A stretch of DNA of 64,000 bases from Paenibacillus sp. FSL R5-0345 (GCF_000758585.1 NZ_CP009281.1:4960001-5024000); one strand, 5' to 3'; positions 44,698-52,465 are shown, numbered from the stretch's first letter. Notes: generated by a model not told the origin, from the sequence alone. Numbers and translations are program-made.

Positions 44698-45639
44698 TTA
44701 CCGCACCTTCCCAACCCTCTTCTTCTGCTGCACTAAACGGTTCAGTGGGGATGCCGTATTATGCTGTTCCTTCATATCGTTGTCCGAAAGCCGCACATAC
44801 CGCTTCGTCATGGTCATGTCCACGTGGCCCAGCATACGCTGTAGGCCGAATGCATTGCCGCCACCTCTCAGGAAGACCACAGAGAAGGCATGACGCAGCG
44901 CATAAGGCCAGATATGAATGCCCAACTTCTTACCGTACATTTCTACACGGTCTCCCCATGTGTGTCTGGTCAGTGGCTTCCCTTCATTAGTACAGAAGAT
45001 CGGTGACTTGCCCTTCCACTCTTCGGGATGAATGGAGATCAGCTCAGAGATTGCATCTACAGTGATTGGAGACAACGGCAGTGTACGGGAAACTCTTGTC
45101 TTGGCTTTCGCTGCATCTATACGGATCTCATAAGCGCGGGGATGAAAGTCATCCTCCATTAGTCCAAAGGCTTCCTTCGGCCGTATGCCACAATCCAGGA
45201 ACATCAGAAACAGTGCGTAATCCCTCAACCCAGCGAAGGTTTCCCGATTGGGCAAAGTAATTAATCGGGCCAGCATCTCTTCGTCAATGGTAACGGGCCT
45301 GCCTTCGTCCTTGCGCTTCTTGAATCCATCCAGAGGGTTATCTTCCAGAACCCCATGCTCACAGCACCATTTAAAGAAGGTCCGTAGATACACAAGCCGA
45401 TTGTTATAGGTGGCTGGCTTAATGCCTTCCTGACTCAAATGCTCACAGACGGCGTTCTCCAGTTCATCGTAGGAGTTTCTGGCTTCTGGATACCGTTTAT
45501 ACAGCAGTTGTATATGCGTGGTGTAGTCCAGTAGCGTCTGCTCGCTGATGCCGTTTGCCTTCTTCCAGGTAATGAACCGATCCATAGCCTCTTCCATTGT
45601 TGCGGGGGTTTTCTTGATTTTGTTTACGCGTGACGCCAT
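44698..45639 (-). CDS. int: Tyrosine recombinase (integrase 2) of the tRNA-Leu element
   Basis: The 313-residue XerC/XerD-like recombinase starts at 45639, where AAAGGAGGA lies eight to sixteen bases upstream. The SAM-like N-terminal domain covers about 15-105. The catalytic domain shows FLDCGIRPKEAFGL (Arg I), WPYALRHAFSV (with Tyr in place of the usual His-x-L-R-H opening), MLGHVDMTMTKRYVRL (His and nucleophilic Tyr). It sits 150 bases inside the intact tRNA-Leu and is very likely the enzyme that integrated the element. Confidence 0.92.
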   Translation of the reverse strand: MASRVNKIKKTPATMEEAMDRFITWKKANGISEQTLLDYTTHIQLLYKRYPEARNSYDELENAVCEHLSQEGIKPATYNNRLVYLRTFFKWCCEHGVLEDNPLDGFKKRKDEGRPVTIDEEMLARLITLPNRETFAGLRDYALFLMFLDCGIRPKEAFGLMEDDFHPRAYEIRIDAAKAKTRVSRTLPLSPITVDAISELISIHPEEWKGKSPIFCTNEGKPLTRHTWGDRVEMYGKKLGIHIWPYALRHAFSVVFLRGGGNAFGLQRMLGHVDMTMTKRYVRLSDNDMKEQHNTASPLNRLVQQKKRVGKVR

Positions 45640-45740
45640 AAAAAAATCCTCCTTTGCCTCTACCTGTTTTGTGAAGAACAGATAGCTCAAAAGAGGACCT
45701 CTAGCAGGGAATCCTGTGCGGCTGTGGCAGCCCATTTGAA

Positions 45741-45752
45741 GCACACAGGATT
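45741..45752 (-). repeat. Inverted end copy of AATCCTGTGTGC, right
   Basis: GCACACAGGATT here is the exact reverse complement of AATCCTGTGTGC at 22226-22237, near the other end of the element. A related AATCCTGTGCGG lies at 45710-45721. These may be arm sites of integrase 2. Confidence 0.5.
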
Positions 45753-45791
45753 CACTATTTTTCTGGTTTGCGGAAATGAATCCAAAGGGCC

Positions 45792-45875
45792 AAAACCCTT
45801 ATAAATCAAGGATGCCGAGGACGGGGGTCGAACCCGTACGGTACTCACGTACCGCAGGATTTTAAGTCCTGTGCG
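45792..45875 (-). repeat. Right attachment site within tRNA-Leu
   Basis: These 84 bases are identical to 22049-22132. They cover the 3' part of the intact tRNA-Leu gene and its downstream flank, so integration preserved a complete tRNA. Confidence 0.93.
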
Positions 45876-45898
45876 TCTGCCTGTTCCGCCACCCCGGC
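45813..45898 (-). tRNA. tRNA-Leu (anticodon UAA)
   Basis: The minus strand begins GCCGGGGTGGCGGAAC and ends CCTCGGCA, forming a complete seven-base-pair acceptor stem (with one G-T pair). The anticodon arm GGACTTAAAATCC exposes UAA. A long variable arm (GGTACGTGAGTACC) marks it as class II, and the T loop is GGTTCGA. CCA is not encoded. It is the integration target of the neighbouring element. Confidence 0.97.
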
Positions 45899-46011
45899 AT
45901 ATTATGTGTTGAAGCTTCATACGATGTTTACGTATAACGCGACAAGAAATATAATATCATGAATTTCGATAACACGCAATCCCTTTTTGAAAAATAATTT
46001 ATCACATTAAA

Positions 46012-46047
46012 AATAACCCGTTCCAGCGTGTGCCGACACGGGTTATT
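46012..46047. terminator. Terminator of the WGxxGxxG protein gene
   Basis: AATAACCCG pairs with CGGGTTATT, with an inner GTG/CAC pair, 12 bases past the stop of the leftward gene. Confidence 0.7.
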
Positions 46048-46058
46048 AGGCATGTCGA

Positions 46059-46541
46059 TTATCTGCGTTCGTCACTTCTGCTTCTCATTCCAACTAGGCC
46101 CAAAAGTCCAAACAATCCGAGCCAGCCCCAGTTAGACCCTCTGCTGGTAGTCCCAGTATTCGTAGTTGTACTGGTTGCCCGATATCTACCGTCCGTTGTA
46201 GTGTTGGATAGTGGAGTTACCGTATTTCTATTGTAGTTATCCCGGGTGTAATTTTCTGTATTGTAGTTATTGTTGTGATAGTTGTTACGATTATAATTTT
46301 CCCCTGTGCGAATCTTATCTTTCATAATGCTCTCATGCTGATTCATCGTTCCAGTCGTGCCGTTCATTAGATTGCCTTCCGTATTCATCATCCGAGTGTT
46401 ATTCACGGTACCATCCATGCCCGTATTCGCGTTCGGGATACCGCCTAAAGCGGCTGACCCGATTGGATTAGCGTAACTAGCTCCCATTATACTCATTGAC
46501 AGTACAGTACCGCATGCAAGGCTTGTTATCAGCTTGTTCAC
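46059..46541 (-). CDS. Secreted protein with WGxxGxxG C-terminal motif
   Basis: The 160-residue protein has a signal peptide (ends near ASYA) and a low-complexity Asn/Thr/Tyr/Arg-rich middle (NYNRNNYHNNNYN). The C-terminus is NWGWLGLFGLLGLVGMRSRS, a WGxxGxxG motif with hydrophobic stretch and basic tail, seen in the WGxxGxxG-CTERM family of Bacillales. Such tails resemble sorting signals. The role is unknown. Confidence 0.82.
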   Translation of the reverse strand: MNKLITSLACGTVLSMSIMGASYANPIGSAALGGIPNANTGMDGTVNNTRMMNTEGNLMNGTTGTMNQHESIMKDKIRTGENYNRNNYHNNNYNTENYTRDNYNRNTVTPLSNTTTDGRYRATSTTTNTGTTSRGSNWGWLGLFGLLGLVGMRSRSDERR

Positions 46542-46616
46542 AACGTATGCCTCCCTTTATAGTTAGTGATCACTGATAATTTCCCCTTGGATGGCACTGT
46601 CTATACATAAATGGAT

Positions 46617-47303
46617 CTACTCTTTTACTACATTCACCGTCTTACTCGCAGCATCATACGTAACCTTTGCTCCAAGCGCCTCAGCCAGAACCCGTACGGG
46701 TACATATGTTATACCTGTATCAAGAACGCCATCCGTAAGCTTGCTGCCATTCAAGGTTATCGATACTTTAACATCCTTATTCACTGCGTCATCCTCCCCG
46801 ATTATCCTTTTTAAAGCTTCATTGACCTGATCCGTTGTAGGACGTTTACCTGCGCGAAGTTGACTTGTGGTTAAACCGAAGGTCATTTGCAAGTGGGAAT
46901 AATCTTTAAAAGACGTCCAGTCTCCTCCCCATTCAAGCCCCAACTGTTTACCCACCTGTACCACCTCTTGCCAGTCCGCTATTTTATCTTTATCCCCATC
47001 ACGATTCATATCCCAGGAAAGACTATTTCCGTCCGGCAGCAAAAGCGCAAAATCAAACGCAAGGCCATAATTGTGATAGCTGGTTCCACCCTTGGCGTTG
47101 GTAACTATTGGCCCCGGCTTATTTCTCCCCTGTGCATACAAGGCATTTTGCTCTGCGATTGAGCGTAATCCCTGGGTAATCACAATCGGCACTCCTTTGG
47201 CATAGCTTTGCTGAATCAAAGCCTTTGCTCCTGCTGCCAAAACAGGATGAAGCCCAACAAGACGCGCCGTCGATTTATCCCTTACTTGTTCCAAAGTCAG
47301 CAT
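46617..47303 (-). CDS. M15 peptidoglycan peptidase with stalk-type C-terminal domain
   Basis: The 228-residue protein starts at 47303 (AAGGGGTG upstream); the family N-terminus is typically MLTLxQVxxKS, which fits this start rather than a longer one. The M15 domain (about 1-150) has QGLRSIAEQNALYAQGR, SYHNYGLAFDF (zinc His and Asp) and DYSHLQ (zinc His), as in CwlK/Ply500 L-Ala-D-Glu or D-Ala endopeptidases. The C-terminal ~55 residues (TYVPVRVLAEALGAKVTYDA) form a copper-amine-oxidase-N-like stalk domain that binds the cell surface. No signal peptide is visible from this start. Confidence 0.88.
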   Translation of the reverse strand: MLTLEQVRDKSTARLVGLHPVLAAGAKALIQQSYAKGVPIVITQGLRSIAEQNALYAQGRNKPGPIVTNAKGGTSYHNYGLAFDFALLLPDGNSLSWDMNRDGDKDKIADWQEVVQVGKQLGLEWGGDWTSFKDYSHLQMTFGLTTSQLRAGKRPTTDQVNEALKRIIGEDDAVNKDVKVSITLNGSKLTDGVLDTGITYVPVRVLAEALGAKVTYDAASKTVNVVKE

Positions 47304-47473
47304 AGAATCACCCCTTGCTATAATCAATGATCCCGACTCCCCATTCGCTTGTACTAATACCCCTGCTTGCCTTAGCATACAAGCATAAACGTCTTCGGCG
47401 TCCATATAAGGAAGGATGATAAGCGTTTAAGCGAGAAATATAAGACATAAAGGATAGGTGCATAACTTTCTTA

Positions 47474-47560
47474 TATTAAAAAAAGACCCCGGTATCCCCG
47501 AGATCTAACCTGAAAGGTAGCTATTCACGGCTTCTCCACCTTGGATCATTTCCACAAAAA
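47474..47560 (-). promoter_or_regulatory. Possible structured leader with terminator upstream of the M15 gene
   Basis: On the minus strand AGATCTCGG pairs with CCGGGGTCT around GGATA and is followed by seven T. AAGGT/ACCTT and GATC/GATC pairs lie immediately before it. It precedes the M15 gene by 170 bases, so it could be an attenuator of unknown class; I matched it to no riboswitch family. It could equally be just the terminator of an unseen leftward transcript. Confidence 0.35.
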
Positions 47561-47593
47561 AGGGCAAAATATTAGCGAAAGGTGGGAACACAT

Positions 47594-47752
47594 ATGGACA
47601 TTCATAGCGATAGCTATAGAGTTGCTGCACTCAGCGAACAGGATGAAGCACTCGAAATTATTCGGAATGCCGAAGCTTCTATTGCACATCTAACCGGCAA
47701 CCCAACCGTAACTCTAATTGCTTATGAAAAAAATGAAGGCAGCAATTCTTAG
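47594..47752 (+). CDS. Small acidic peptide of unknown function
   Basis: A 52-residue ORF has AGGTGGG a few bases before its ATG. It is helical (LSEQDEALEIIRNAEASIAH) and ends YEKNEGSNS. It converges with the YolD-like gene, only two bases between stop codons. The pattern recalls small Bacillales proteins of the YgzC/YqaH kind, without certainty. Confidence 0.55.
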   Translation: MDIHSDSYRVAALSEQDEALEIIRNAEASIAHLTGNPTVTLIAYEKNEGSNS

Positions 47753-47754
47753 CA

Positions 47755-48090
47755 TTAGACGATGTAAACCTCAACAAGGTCATCCACATTGATCCACTTC
47801 CATTCCTCCGCCCACTGCAGCTTAAACTCACGCGAGTGGGTGTGAATGGAGGTCACAAAACCACTTATTGTCGTATTCTCAAAGGGGTCAAACAACACAA
47901 CAGTCACACGCACATGACTTCGTAACGATAAGGCTAGTGTACATTCGATTTCCTCCAGCTTCTGCTCATCCAGAATAGGCTTAATGCGTCGTAGCGTCTC
48001 CCGTTCATCCCTAATAATTCTTACCTTGTGCTCCGGCAGCATCATCCGACTGCTTTCCCACAGTCCGTTTTTCTCCAGCTTTTTGCCCAT
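47755..48090 (-). CDS. YolD-like protein
   Basis: The 111-residue protein has the YolD layout: GLWESSRMMLPEHKVRI near the start, a central LFDPFENTTISGFVTSI and a closing FKLQWAEEWKWINVDDLVEV. YolD proteins often accompany UvrX-type translesion polymerases and belong to the SOS response. GGGAGGGG precedes the ATG. A LexA-type box lies 39-52 bases upstream. No polymerase gene is adjacent. Confidence 0.88.
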   Translation of the reverse strand: MGKKLEKNGLWESSRMMLPEHKVRIIRDERETLRRIKPILDEQKLEEIECTLALSLRSHVRVTVVLFDPFENTTISGFVTSIHTHSREFKLQWAEEWKWINVDDLVEVYIV

Positions 48091-48128
48091 GGTAACCCCT
48101 CCCTAATATCTATACTATCCTATATATA

Positions 48129-48142
48129 CGAACGTATGTTTG
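48129..48142. promoter_or_regulatory. LexA/DinR-type SOS box
   Basis: CGAACGTATGTTTG matches the Firmicute consensus CGAACN4GTTCG with one mismatch, in the promoter region of the YolD-like gene. Confidence 0.65.
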
Positions 48143-48261
48143 TATTATATCCATACCTTCGCTGAATAATCAATAATCAGGAAAAAGATACCACTTTTCT
48201 ATCTTCCTCTTTATCTAAAAGTTGTATAATAATACATATCTGATCGAGAGGAGCTTTCCAC

Positions 48262-48438
48262 TTGAAAAAAAATACTGCACTTCTCATCCTAATCCCTGCG
48301 TTATTCCTGTGCACATACCCCCTCGTATATCAAAGTAATACACTCTCAGACCTTACAAAAGGAATTGTAGCTGGCTTATTTATAGGATTGGCCGTGTTAC
48401 CTCTACTTAAGCTCAAAATCGCAGCAAAAAGACGCTGA
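48262..48438 (+). CDS. Small two-helix membrane protein
   Basis: A 58-residue ORF starts with TTG at 48262 (GAGAGGAG nine bases upstream). It has hydrophobic segments TALLILIPALFLCTYPLVY and GIVAGLFIGLAVLPLL and a basic end (KLKIAAKRR). Function unknown; its last codon lies in the following terminator. Confidence 0.6.
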   Translation: MKKNTALLILIPALFLCTYPLVYQSNTLSDLTKGIVAGLFIGLAVLPLLKLKIAAKRR

Positions 48439-48458
48439 CAGTTAAACTGTACAGCGTC
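48431..48458. terminator. Bidirectional terminator
   Basis: GACGCTG pairs with CAGCGTC and inner ACAGTT with AACTGT. It serves the small rightward gene and the convergent lipoprotein gene. Confidence 0.75.
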
Positions 48459-48469
48459 TACATTCCGAT

Positions 48470-49030
48470 CTATTCTTTAACGTTCTCTGACTCAGTGGTG
48501 GACTGACCATCGGCATCGATAAGCCCTGTTGCTTCTCTTGCTTCATTAAGCTTGGATATGCCGTACAGCATCGCTACATCAGCGTTCTGATTCAATTCCT
48601 GGAACTGCTCAGCAGTGACCTCTGTGGAATCAGCACCTTGAGAAGCTTGTTCTTTTAGAGCATAAGCACTTTGAAAAGCAATTTTGGACTCCTCAAGCAG
48701 CTTACGAATATCTTCAGGCAAGCTAGAGGAGATCTTCACCTTTTCAGCCTGATTAGATAGGTCTGTTGCAGTTTTCTGGAATTCGTTAATCTTCTTCTCT
48801 AGCTGCCTGTCCGAAAGCTCTCCTGCTGAATAACCAGCGATGGCTTCGTTGAACTCCGCTAAAGATGATTTTCCTAATTCCTCAAGTTTAGACATTTCAT
48901 TGTAGAAGTTTTGCACGGTCTCCTGCACTTCTTCCTCTGAGGCAGGCGCCGATGAAGTTGAATTATTATTGCTGCAGGCGCTAAGGATGACAGTCAACAT
49001 TAGCGTTCCTATTAGTAACACTTTTTTCAT
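48470..49030 (-). CDS. Lipoprotein with coiled-coil domain
   Basis: The 186-residue lipoprotein has lipobox VILSAC (Cys at about residue 20) and a Ser/Asn-rich linker, then an all-helical acidic domain with coiled-coil character (SKLEELGKSSLAEFNEAIAG, ELSDRQLEKKINEFQKTATD). No known family recognised. It is monocistronic between convergent and divergent neighbours. Confidence 0.75.
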   Translation of the reverse strand: MKKVLLIGTLMLTVILSACSNNNSTSSAPASEEEVQETVQNFYNEMSKLEELGKSSLAEFNEAIAGYSAGELSDRQLEKKINEFQKTATDLSNQAEKVKISSSLPEDIRKLLEESKIAFQSAYALKEQASQGADSTEVTAEQFQELNQNADVAMLYGISKLNEAREATGLIDADGQSTTESENVKE

Positions 49031-49148
49031 TTATTTATCCCTCCACTTAACAGAATAATGTCGCTTTGTGTAAAGTGCAAATGAAATTTATGTAAAATGA
49101 CTATTATGTTATAATTATTTCAATTGTAATTAGGGAAGGAGAGTTTTT

Positions 49149-49637
49149 ATGCCTTATTGCACAACCTGCGGTTCAGAATATAAGCAGGGCGTGAAATTTT
49201 GTGGAGAATGTGGATCTAGCATTGACGGCACCGCTCCAGTGACCGCCCGGCGTCCATCAGCAAATCTAAACGCTACTCAAGAAGTCGTACTCTGGAAAGG
49301 TAAACCGGCTAGCATCTCGGATCGCCTCAAAGGAATCGTACGCCTAAACACGACTACGTACACCATTACAAGCCAGCGCATTATGGTAAAGACCGGACTT
49401 ATCGGTAAAAATGTCGAAGAAATTGAATTACTGCGCGTACGCGATTTATCCGTAGCACAATCTATCATGGACCGGATGCTCGGCATTGGTTCATTAACTG
49501 TATTTTCTGATGATGCCTCAGCGCCTCAGCTTCTTTTCCGAAAAATTCGTGATGCCCAAACCGTTAAAGATGTCCTGCGCAAAGCCGTACGTGACGAGAA
49601 GATCGCCAACAACATTAGCTATCGCGAACAAATCTAA
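49149..49637 (+). CDS. Zinc-ribbon and bacterial PH domain protein
   Basis: The 162-residue protein opens with a zinc ribbon (YCTTCGSEYKQGVKFCGECG, four Cys) and a short linker. A bacterial pleckstrin-homology-like domain (YdbS/bPH_2) covers about 45-150 (LWKGKPASISDRLKG, TTYTITSQRIMVKTGLIGKN, IELLRVRDLSV). No transmembrane segment is present, unlike many YdbS relatives. AAGGAGAG precedes the ATG. Function unknown, probably a cytoplasmic or membrane-peripheral adaptor. Confidence 0.85.
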   Translation: MPYCTTCGSEYKQGVKFCGECGSSIDGTAPVTARRPSANLNATQEVVLWKGKPASISDRLKGIVRLNTTTYTITSQRIMVKTGLIGKNVEEIELLRVRDLSVAQSIMDRMLGIGSLTVFSDDASAPQLLFRKIRDAQTVKDVLRKAVRDEKIANNISYREQI

Positions 49638-49656
49638 GACCGTTCGGACGTTAAAA

Positions 49657-49676
49657 AAGCCCCGGATCCGGGGCTT
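49657..49676. terminator. Bidirectional terminator
   Basis: AGCCCCGG pairs with CCGGGGCT around AT, preceded by six A and followed by TTGCTCC. It separates the PH protein from the convergent GH26 gene. Confidence 0.8.
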
Positions 49677-49695
49677 GCTCCAAACAGATGTTCTT

Positions 49696-51171
49696 TTATG
49701 GCAGATAGAACGCTCCTGCTGGGATAACTCCCTTTGGCTGGCTAGGACTTTCCCACTGTAATACAATCCGCGCGTCACCTTCATTCTCATAATACTCCAC
49801 TTTTATTTCATGCAGCTTGCCCGCAATCAGATTCACACTGCCTTTACGCTCCTGTCCACTCTGATTCACCCAACTGTCAATGATCAGCATTCCATCAATC
49901 CACACCCGCACCCCGTCATCAGAGGAGGAGTAAATGGTATAAGTCTCACTATAAGCTGCCGTGAGCTTCCCGCTCCAACGTATAGAGAATGCATCGACAC
50001 GAATGGCTGGATCGGGTGAACCCTGTTTCCATGAAAATTGGATGTTCGCATCCGTTCGCGTCAACGCAGGAGTCCCGCTAAGGGTCATATTATTGTAATA
50101 TTGCCCCCATAGCCCGCTTTGCAGCACACTATCTCCCTTAGCAGCCACAATCGCTGCCTCAGCAGCATATTCATCTCGTGTGAATACATAGCTGTCGTTC
50201 ATAAAGGCTCTAATCACCGCATCGGTGTTTTTCTCATAAAGAAGCTTGCCCCAGGTCATCTGATAAGACCATTTGGGCTGTGATTTAGATAGTAGCGCAG
50301 GGGACGGTAGCTCTCCGTTCTCTCCAATCGCGATCAGCTTTCCCCGGCCAAGATCCCATAGACTATCATAGTGACTTCCCTTGAAATCGCCGTCATAGAT
50401 GTCTAGCGCTAGCACATCTACTTTGTCACCGCCCGGGTAGTATTCCGCAGGGTCATCACTCCACTGATTTTGGGCGTTTGTACTCCATACCCACAATAAA
50501 TTATGCAGCTTATGATAGCCGGTAAAGCGGTCAAACATAAGATTCCACAGCTTCACGTAGTTGCTCTTCTTTCCCCACCAAAACCATCCGCCATTCATTT
50601 CATGATAGGGCCGCCAGAGCACAGGAACACCTGCGTCATTCAGTTTTTTTAAAGAGAGGGCTATCTTATCCAGATCAGCGATCAGTGCGTTGTACTGAGC
50701 AGTACCCGGTGTTATATATTTGTCAAAATCAGCGTTGCTTATGCTCGTAGATACGTTAGCCCAAGCCGGCGCTGTTCCTGGCAGCTGAGCGTGATAGCTA
50801 ATCGTTATGATTCCACCAGCTTTATACCAGCGAATAGCGCTGCTAACAACCCAATCCCGCTGATTGTCTATTAGCGCCGCCGTCTGATTATTGATTGCCC
50901 CCAGCTCGTAGCCGTGAAGGGCAGCGTATTGCCCGCTGGTATTTTTCAGCTTCCCGTTGAATTCATCCGCGCTCTCCAAATAATCATGTTGTCCACTAAT
51001 CCATCCTTTTCCTTGCAGAAAATAAAGGGTATTCAACAATTTCTGAGCCGAAGGTACCGTTTCCGAATCCGCCGGTGTCATTTGCAATTTACGATACGCT
51101 ATCTGCCACTGAACATCACTCACAAACCTCGATGCCGAATCCACCATATTTCGAAGGCTGCGCTGTTCCAT
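49696..51171 (-). CDS. GH26 beta-mannanase with PA14 domain
   Basis: The 491-residue glycoside hydrolase has a GH26 TIM barrel at about 45-340. WRPYHEMNGGWFWWG carries the likely acid/base Glu191, and IAIGENGELP the likely nucleophile Glu284. A PA14 domain (about 350-491; SSDDGVRVWIDGMLIIDSWV) probably binds sugar. GH26 members cut beta-1,4-mannan or related glucans. No signal peptide is visible and no upstream in-frame hydrophobic start is apparent, which is odd for such an enzyme; it may act inside the cell or be released otherwise. Confidence 0.9.
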   Translation of the reverse strand: MEQRSLRNMVDSASRFVSDVQWQIAYRKLQMTPADSETVPSAQKLLNTLYFLQGKGWISGQHDYLESADEFNGKLKNTSGQYAALHGYELGAINNQTAALIDNQRDWVVSSAIRWYKAGGIITISYHAQLPGTAPAWANVSTSISNADFDKYITPGTAQYNALIADLDKIALSLKKLNDAGVPVLWRPYHEMNGGWFWWGKKSNYVKLWNLMFDRFTGYHKLHNLLWVWSTNAQNQWSDDPAEYYPGGDKVDVLALDIYDGDFKGSHYDSLWDLGRGKLIAIGENGELPSPALLSKSQPKWSYQMTWGKLLYEKNTDAVIRAFMNDSYVFTRDEYAAEAAIVAAKGDSVLQSGLWGQYYNNMTLSGTPALTRTDANIQFSWKQGSPDPAIRVDAFSIRWSGKLTAAYSETYTIYSSSDDGVRVWIDGMLIIDSWVNQSGQERKGSVNLIAGKLHEIKVEYYENEGDARIVLQWESPSQPKGVIPAGAFYLP

Positions 51172-51283
51172 CCACTCTCACACCCTTTTAACTTTTTTAA
51201 GTTATAGTATGGGGACAATAGTGACATGAACTCAGCGAATGGACATGAAGTTATAAAATAACGGCTCCCGGTGATTCCCCGAC

Positions 51284-51700
51284 TTACCTCGTATATCTCA
51301 GCGGCAGTAATTCGGTGATCTCATATTTGGCTAACCGGCCTTCCTCGGATACAATAACCTTACAATCCTTCCCGTAATCAGCAATTAACTCACGGCACAT
51401 CCCGCAGGGGGAGACTACTTTAATCTCTCTTTCCTCGCTATCCGGATCAGAATGCCTTACCGCAACTATCGTATCAAATTCCTTATAGCCTTCGGAGATC
51501 GCTTTTCCAATCACCATTGCTTCTGCACAGACCGTAATCCGCCCCATGCTCGCTTCTACATGTACTGCGGTAAAAATCTCCCCTGTCTTAGTACGAAGTG
51601 CCGCCCCCACATGATGCCTTTCCCATTCATAACGTCTAGTAATAATATCTTCAGCTGAGGCGATAAGCGTCTGATCCTCTATAGTAATTAAATACTCCAT
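51284..51700 (-). CDS. Cytidine deaminase-type enzyme
   Basis: The 138-residue zinc deaminase has motifs MGRITVCAEAMVIGKAI (C-A-E, catalytic Glu and first zinc ligand) and VSPCGMCRELIADYG (PCxxC). The ligand residue before AE is Cys, as in tetrameric cytidine deaminases and blasticidin-S deaminase relatives. It hydrolyses cytidine or an analogue. AGGAGGACGC precedes the ATG at 51700; longer in-frame starts would overlap that site. Substrate is not certain. Confidence 0.88.
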   Translation of the reverse strand: MEYLITIEDQTLIASAEDIITRRYEWERHHVGAALRTKTGEIFTAVHVEASMGRITVCAEAMVIGKAISEGYKEFDTIVAVRHSDPDSEEREIKVVSPCGMCRELIADYGKDCKVIVSEEGRLAKYEITELLPLRYTR

Positions 51701-51801
51701 TTCCAATTGCGTCCTCCTCTTGTTTTTCCTAAGTATATTAAATCGCACTACATTATGATATAAGATATACTATTTTAAGCGCGAAAAAAGGAGGAGCAGA
51801 T

Positions 51802-52239
51802 ATGAAAACAAAAAAATTAATCACCAGTCTCATCATTGTTGTGTTACTTGTCTTGGGCAGTTACTGGTTTGAACAGAACGGAGACCCGGCAGCCCCCTCA
51901 TCTCCATCCGATTCCGAAGTTGTTCAGCTGATCTTCCCGTCAGATCGTTATCCTGAGACCGCTAAGCACATTCAGGATGCGATTGCCAAAGGGGAATCTG
52001 CCACATGTACCATTAACCGTGAGCAGGCTGAAGAGAACCGCAAAGAATCCTTAAGAGGGATCCCTACCAAAAAAGGCTACGACCGCGACGAATGGCCCAT
52101 GGCCATGTGTGATGAAGGCGGCGAAGGGGCCGACATTGAATACATAACGCCAAAAGATAATCGCGGTGCAGGAAGCTGGGTTGGTAATCAGCTAGAAGAT
52201 TATGCGGATGGAACCCGCGTAGAATTTATGTTCAAATAA
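51802..52239 (+). CDS. NucA/NucB-type secreted deoxyribonuclease
   Basis: The 145-residue protein has an N-terminal signal or anchor (LITSLIIVVLLVLGSYWF) and the NucA/NucB domain: ATCTINREQAEENRKESL, then KKGYDRDEWPMAMCDEGGEG containing the catalytic DRDEWP. Ends in DYADGTRVEFMF. NucB degrades DNA during sporulation and biofilm dispersal. AAAGGAGGAG precedes the ATG. Confidence 0.92.
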   Translation: MKTKKLITSLIIVVLLVLGSYWFEQNGDPAAPSSPSDSEVVQLIFPSDRYPETAKHIQDAIAKGESATCTINREQAEENRKESLRGIPTKKGYDRDEWPMAMCDEGGEGADIEYITPKDNRGAGSWVGNQLEDYADGTRVEFMFK

Positions 52240-52269
52240 CGAGCTTCGTAAACAATGTTCCAAAAGAAT

Positions 52270-52299
52270 AGCCCCATCCGGTATACACCGGATGGGGCT
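52270..52299. terminator. Terminator after the NucB-like gene
   Basis: AGCCCCATCCGGT pairs perfectly with ACCGGATGGGGCT around a four-base loop; it can serve both the nuclease gene and the convergent YjcZ-type gene. Confidence 0.8.
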
Positions 52300-52318
52300 A
52301 CAATGTGCATCAGCTAGC

Positions 52319-52465
52319 TTAGAATAAGCAAGCTTTAGTGATGATAACCAGCAAGATGAAGAGTACCAGAATAGCTCCCGTTGAAGTAAAAGGACTACAC
52401 ACCGGACCTACGTTTGCTGGGCTTACTACAGGACCTACGTTACAACCACAATGTTCCATTCCCAT
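52319..52465 (-). CDS. YjcZ-type sporulation peptide
   Basis: A 48-residue ORF has a Cys/Gly/Pro-rich start (MGMEHCGCNVGPVV, with the repeat NVGPV) and a C-terminal hydrophobic helix (AILVLFILLVIITKACLF), which is the YjcZ/YnaI family tail. AGGAGG lies seven bases before the ATG. Family members are small membrane peptides of spore-formers with no defined function. Confidence 0.8.
   Translation of the reverse strand: MGMEHCGCNVGPVVSPANVGPVCSPFTSTGAILVLFILLVIITKACLF

Larger units (their letters stand above)
22133..45791. mobile_element. ~23.7-kb integrative element in tRNA-Leu(UAA)
   Basis: The region is bounded by 84-bp direct repeats (22049-22132 and 45792-45875), the right one inside an intact tRNA-Leu. 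A tyrosine recombinase gene lies just inside the right end. Cargo includes type I restriction-modification, lipoproteins, XRE regulators, an Sda-like protein, BRO, RadC, a HEPN-like protein, two rolling-circle-type replication proteins, a nuclease-like protein and a region-4-like regulator. No relaxosome coupling protein, type IV secretion gene or phage structural gene is recognisable, so it is neither a complete conjugative element nor a complete prophage. Confidence 0.88.

Noticed and set aside
22133..45791. Complete prophage or complete conjugative element
   Set aside because: No terminase, capsid, tail, lysis, coupling-protein or type IV secretion gene is recognisable in the interval.
47474..47600. 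c-di-AMP (ydaO) or preQ1 riboswitch upstream of the M15 gene
   Set aside because: The conserved core sequences of those classes are absent; only a generic hairpin plus U-tract is visible.
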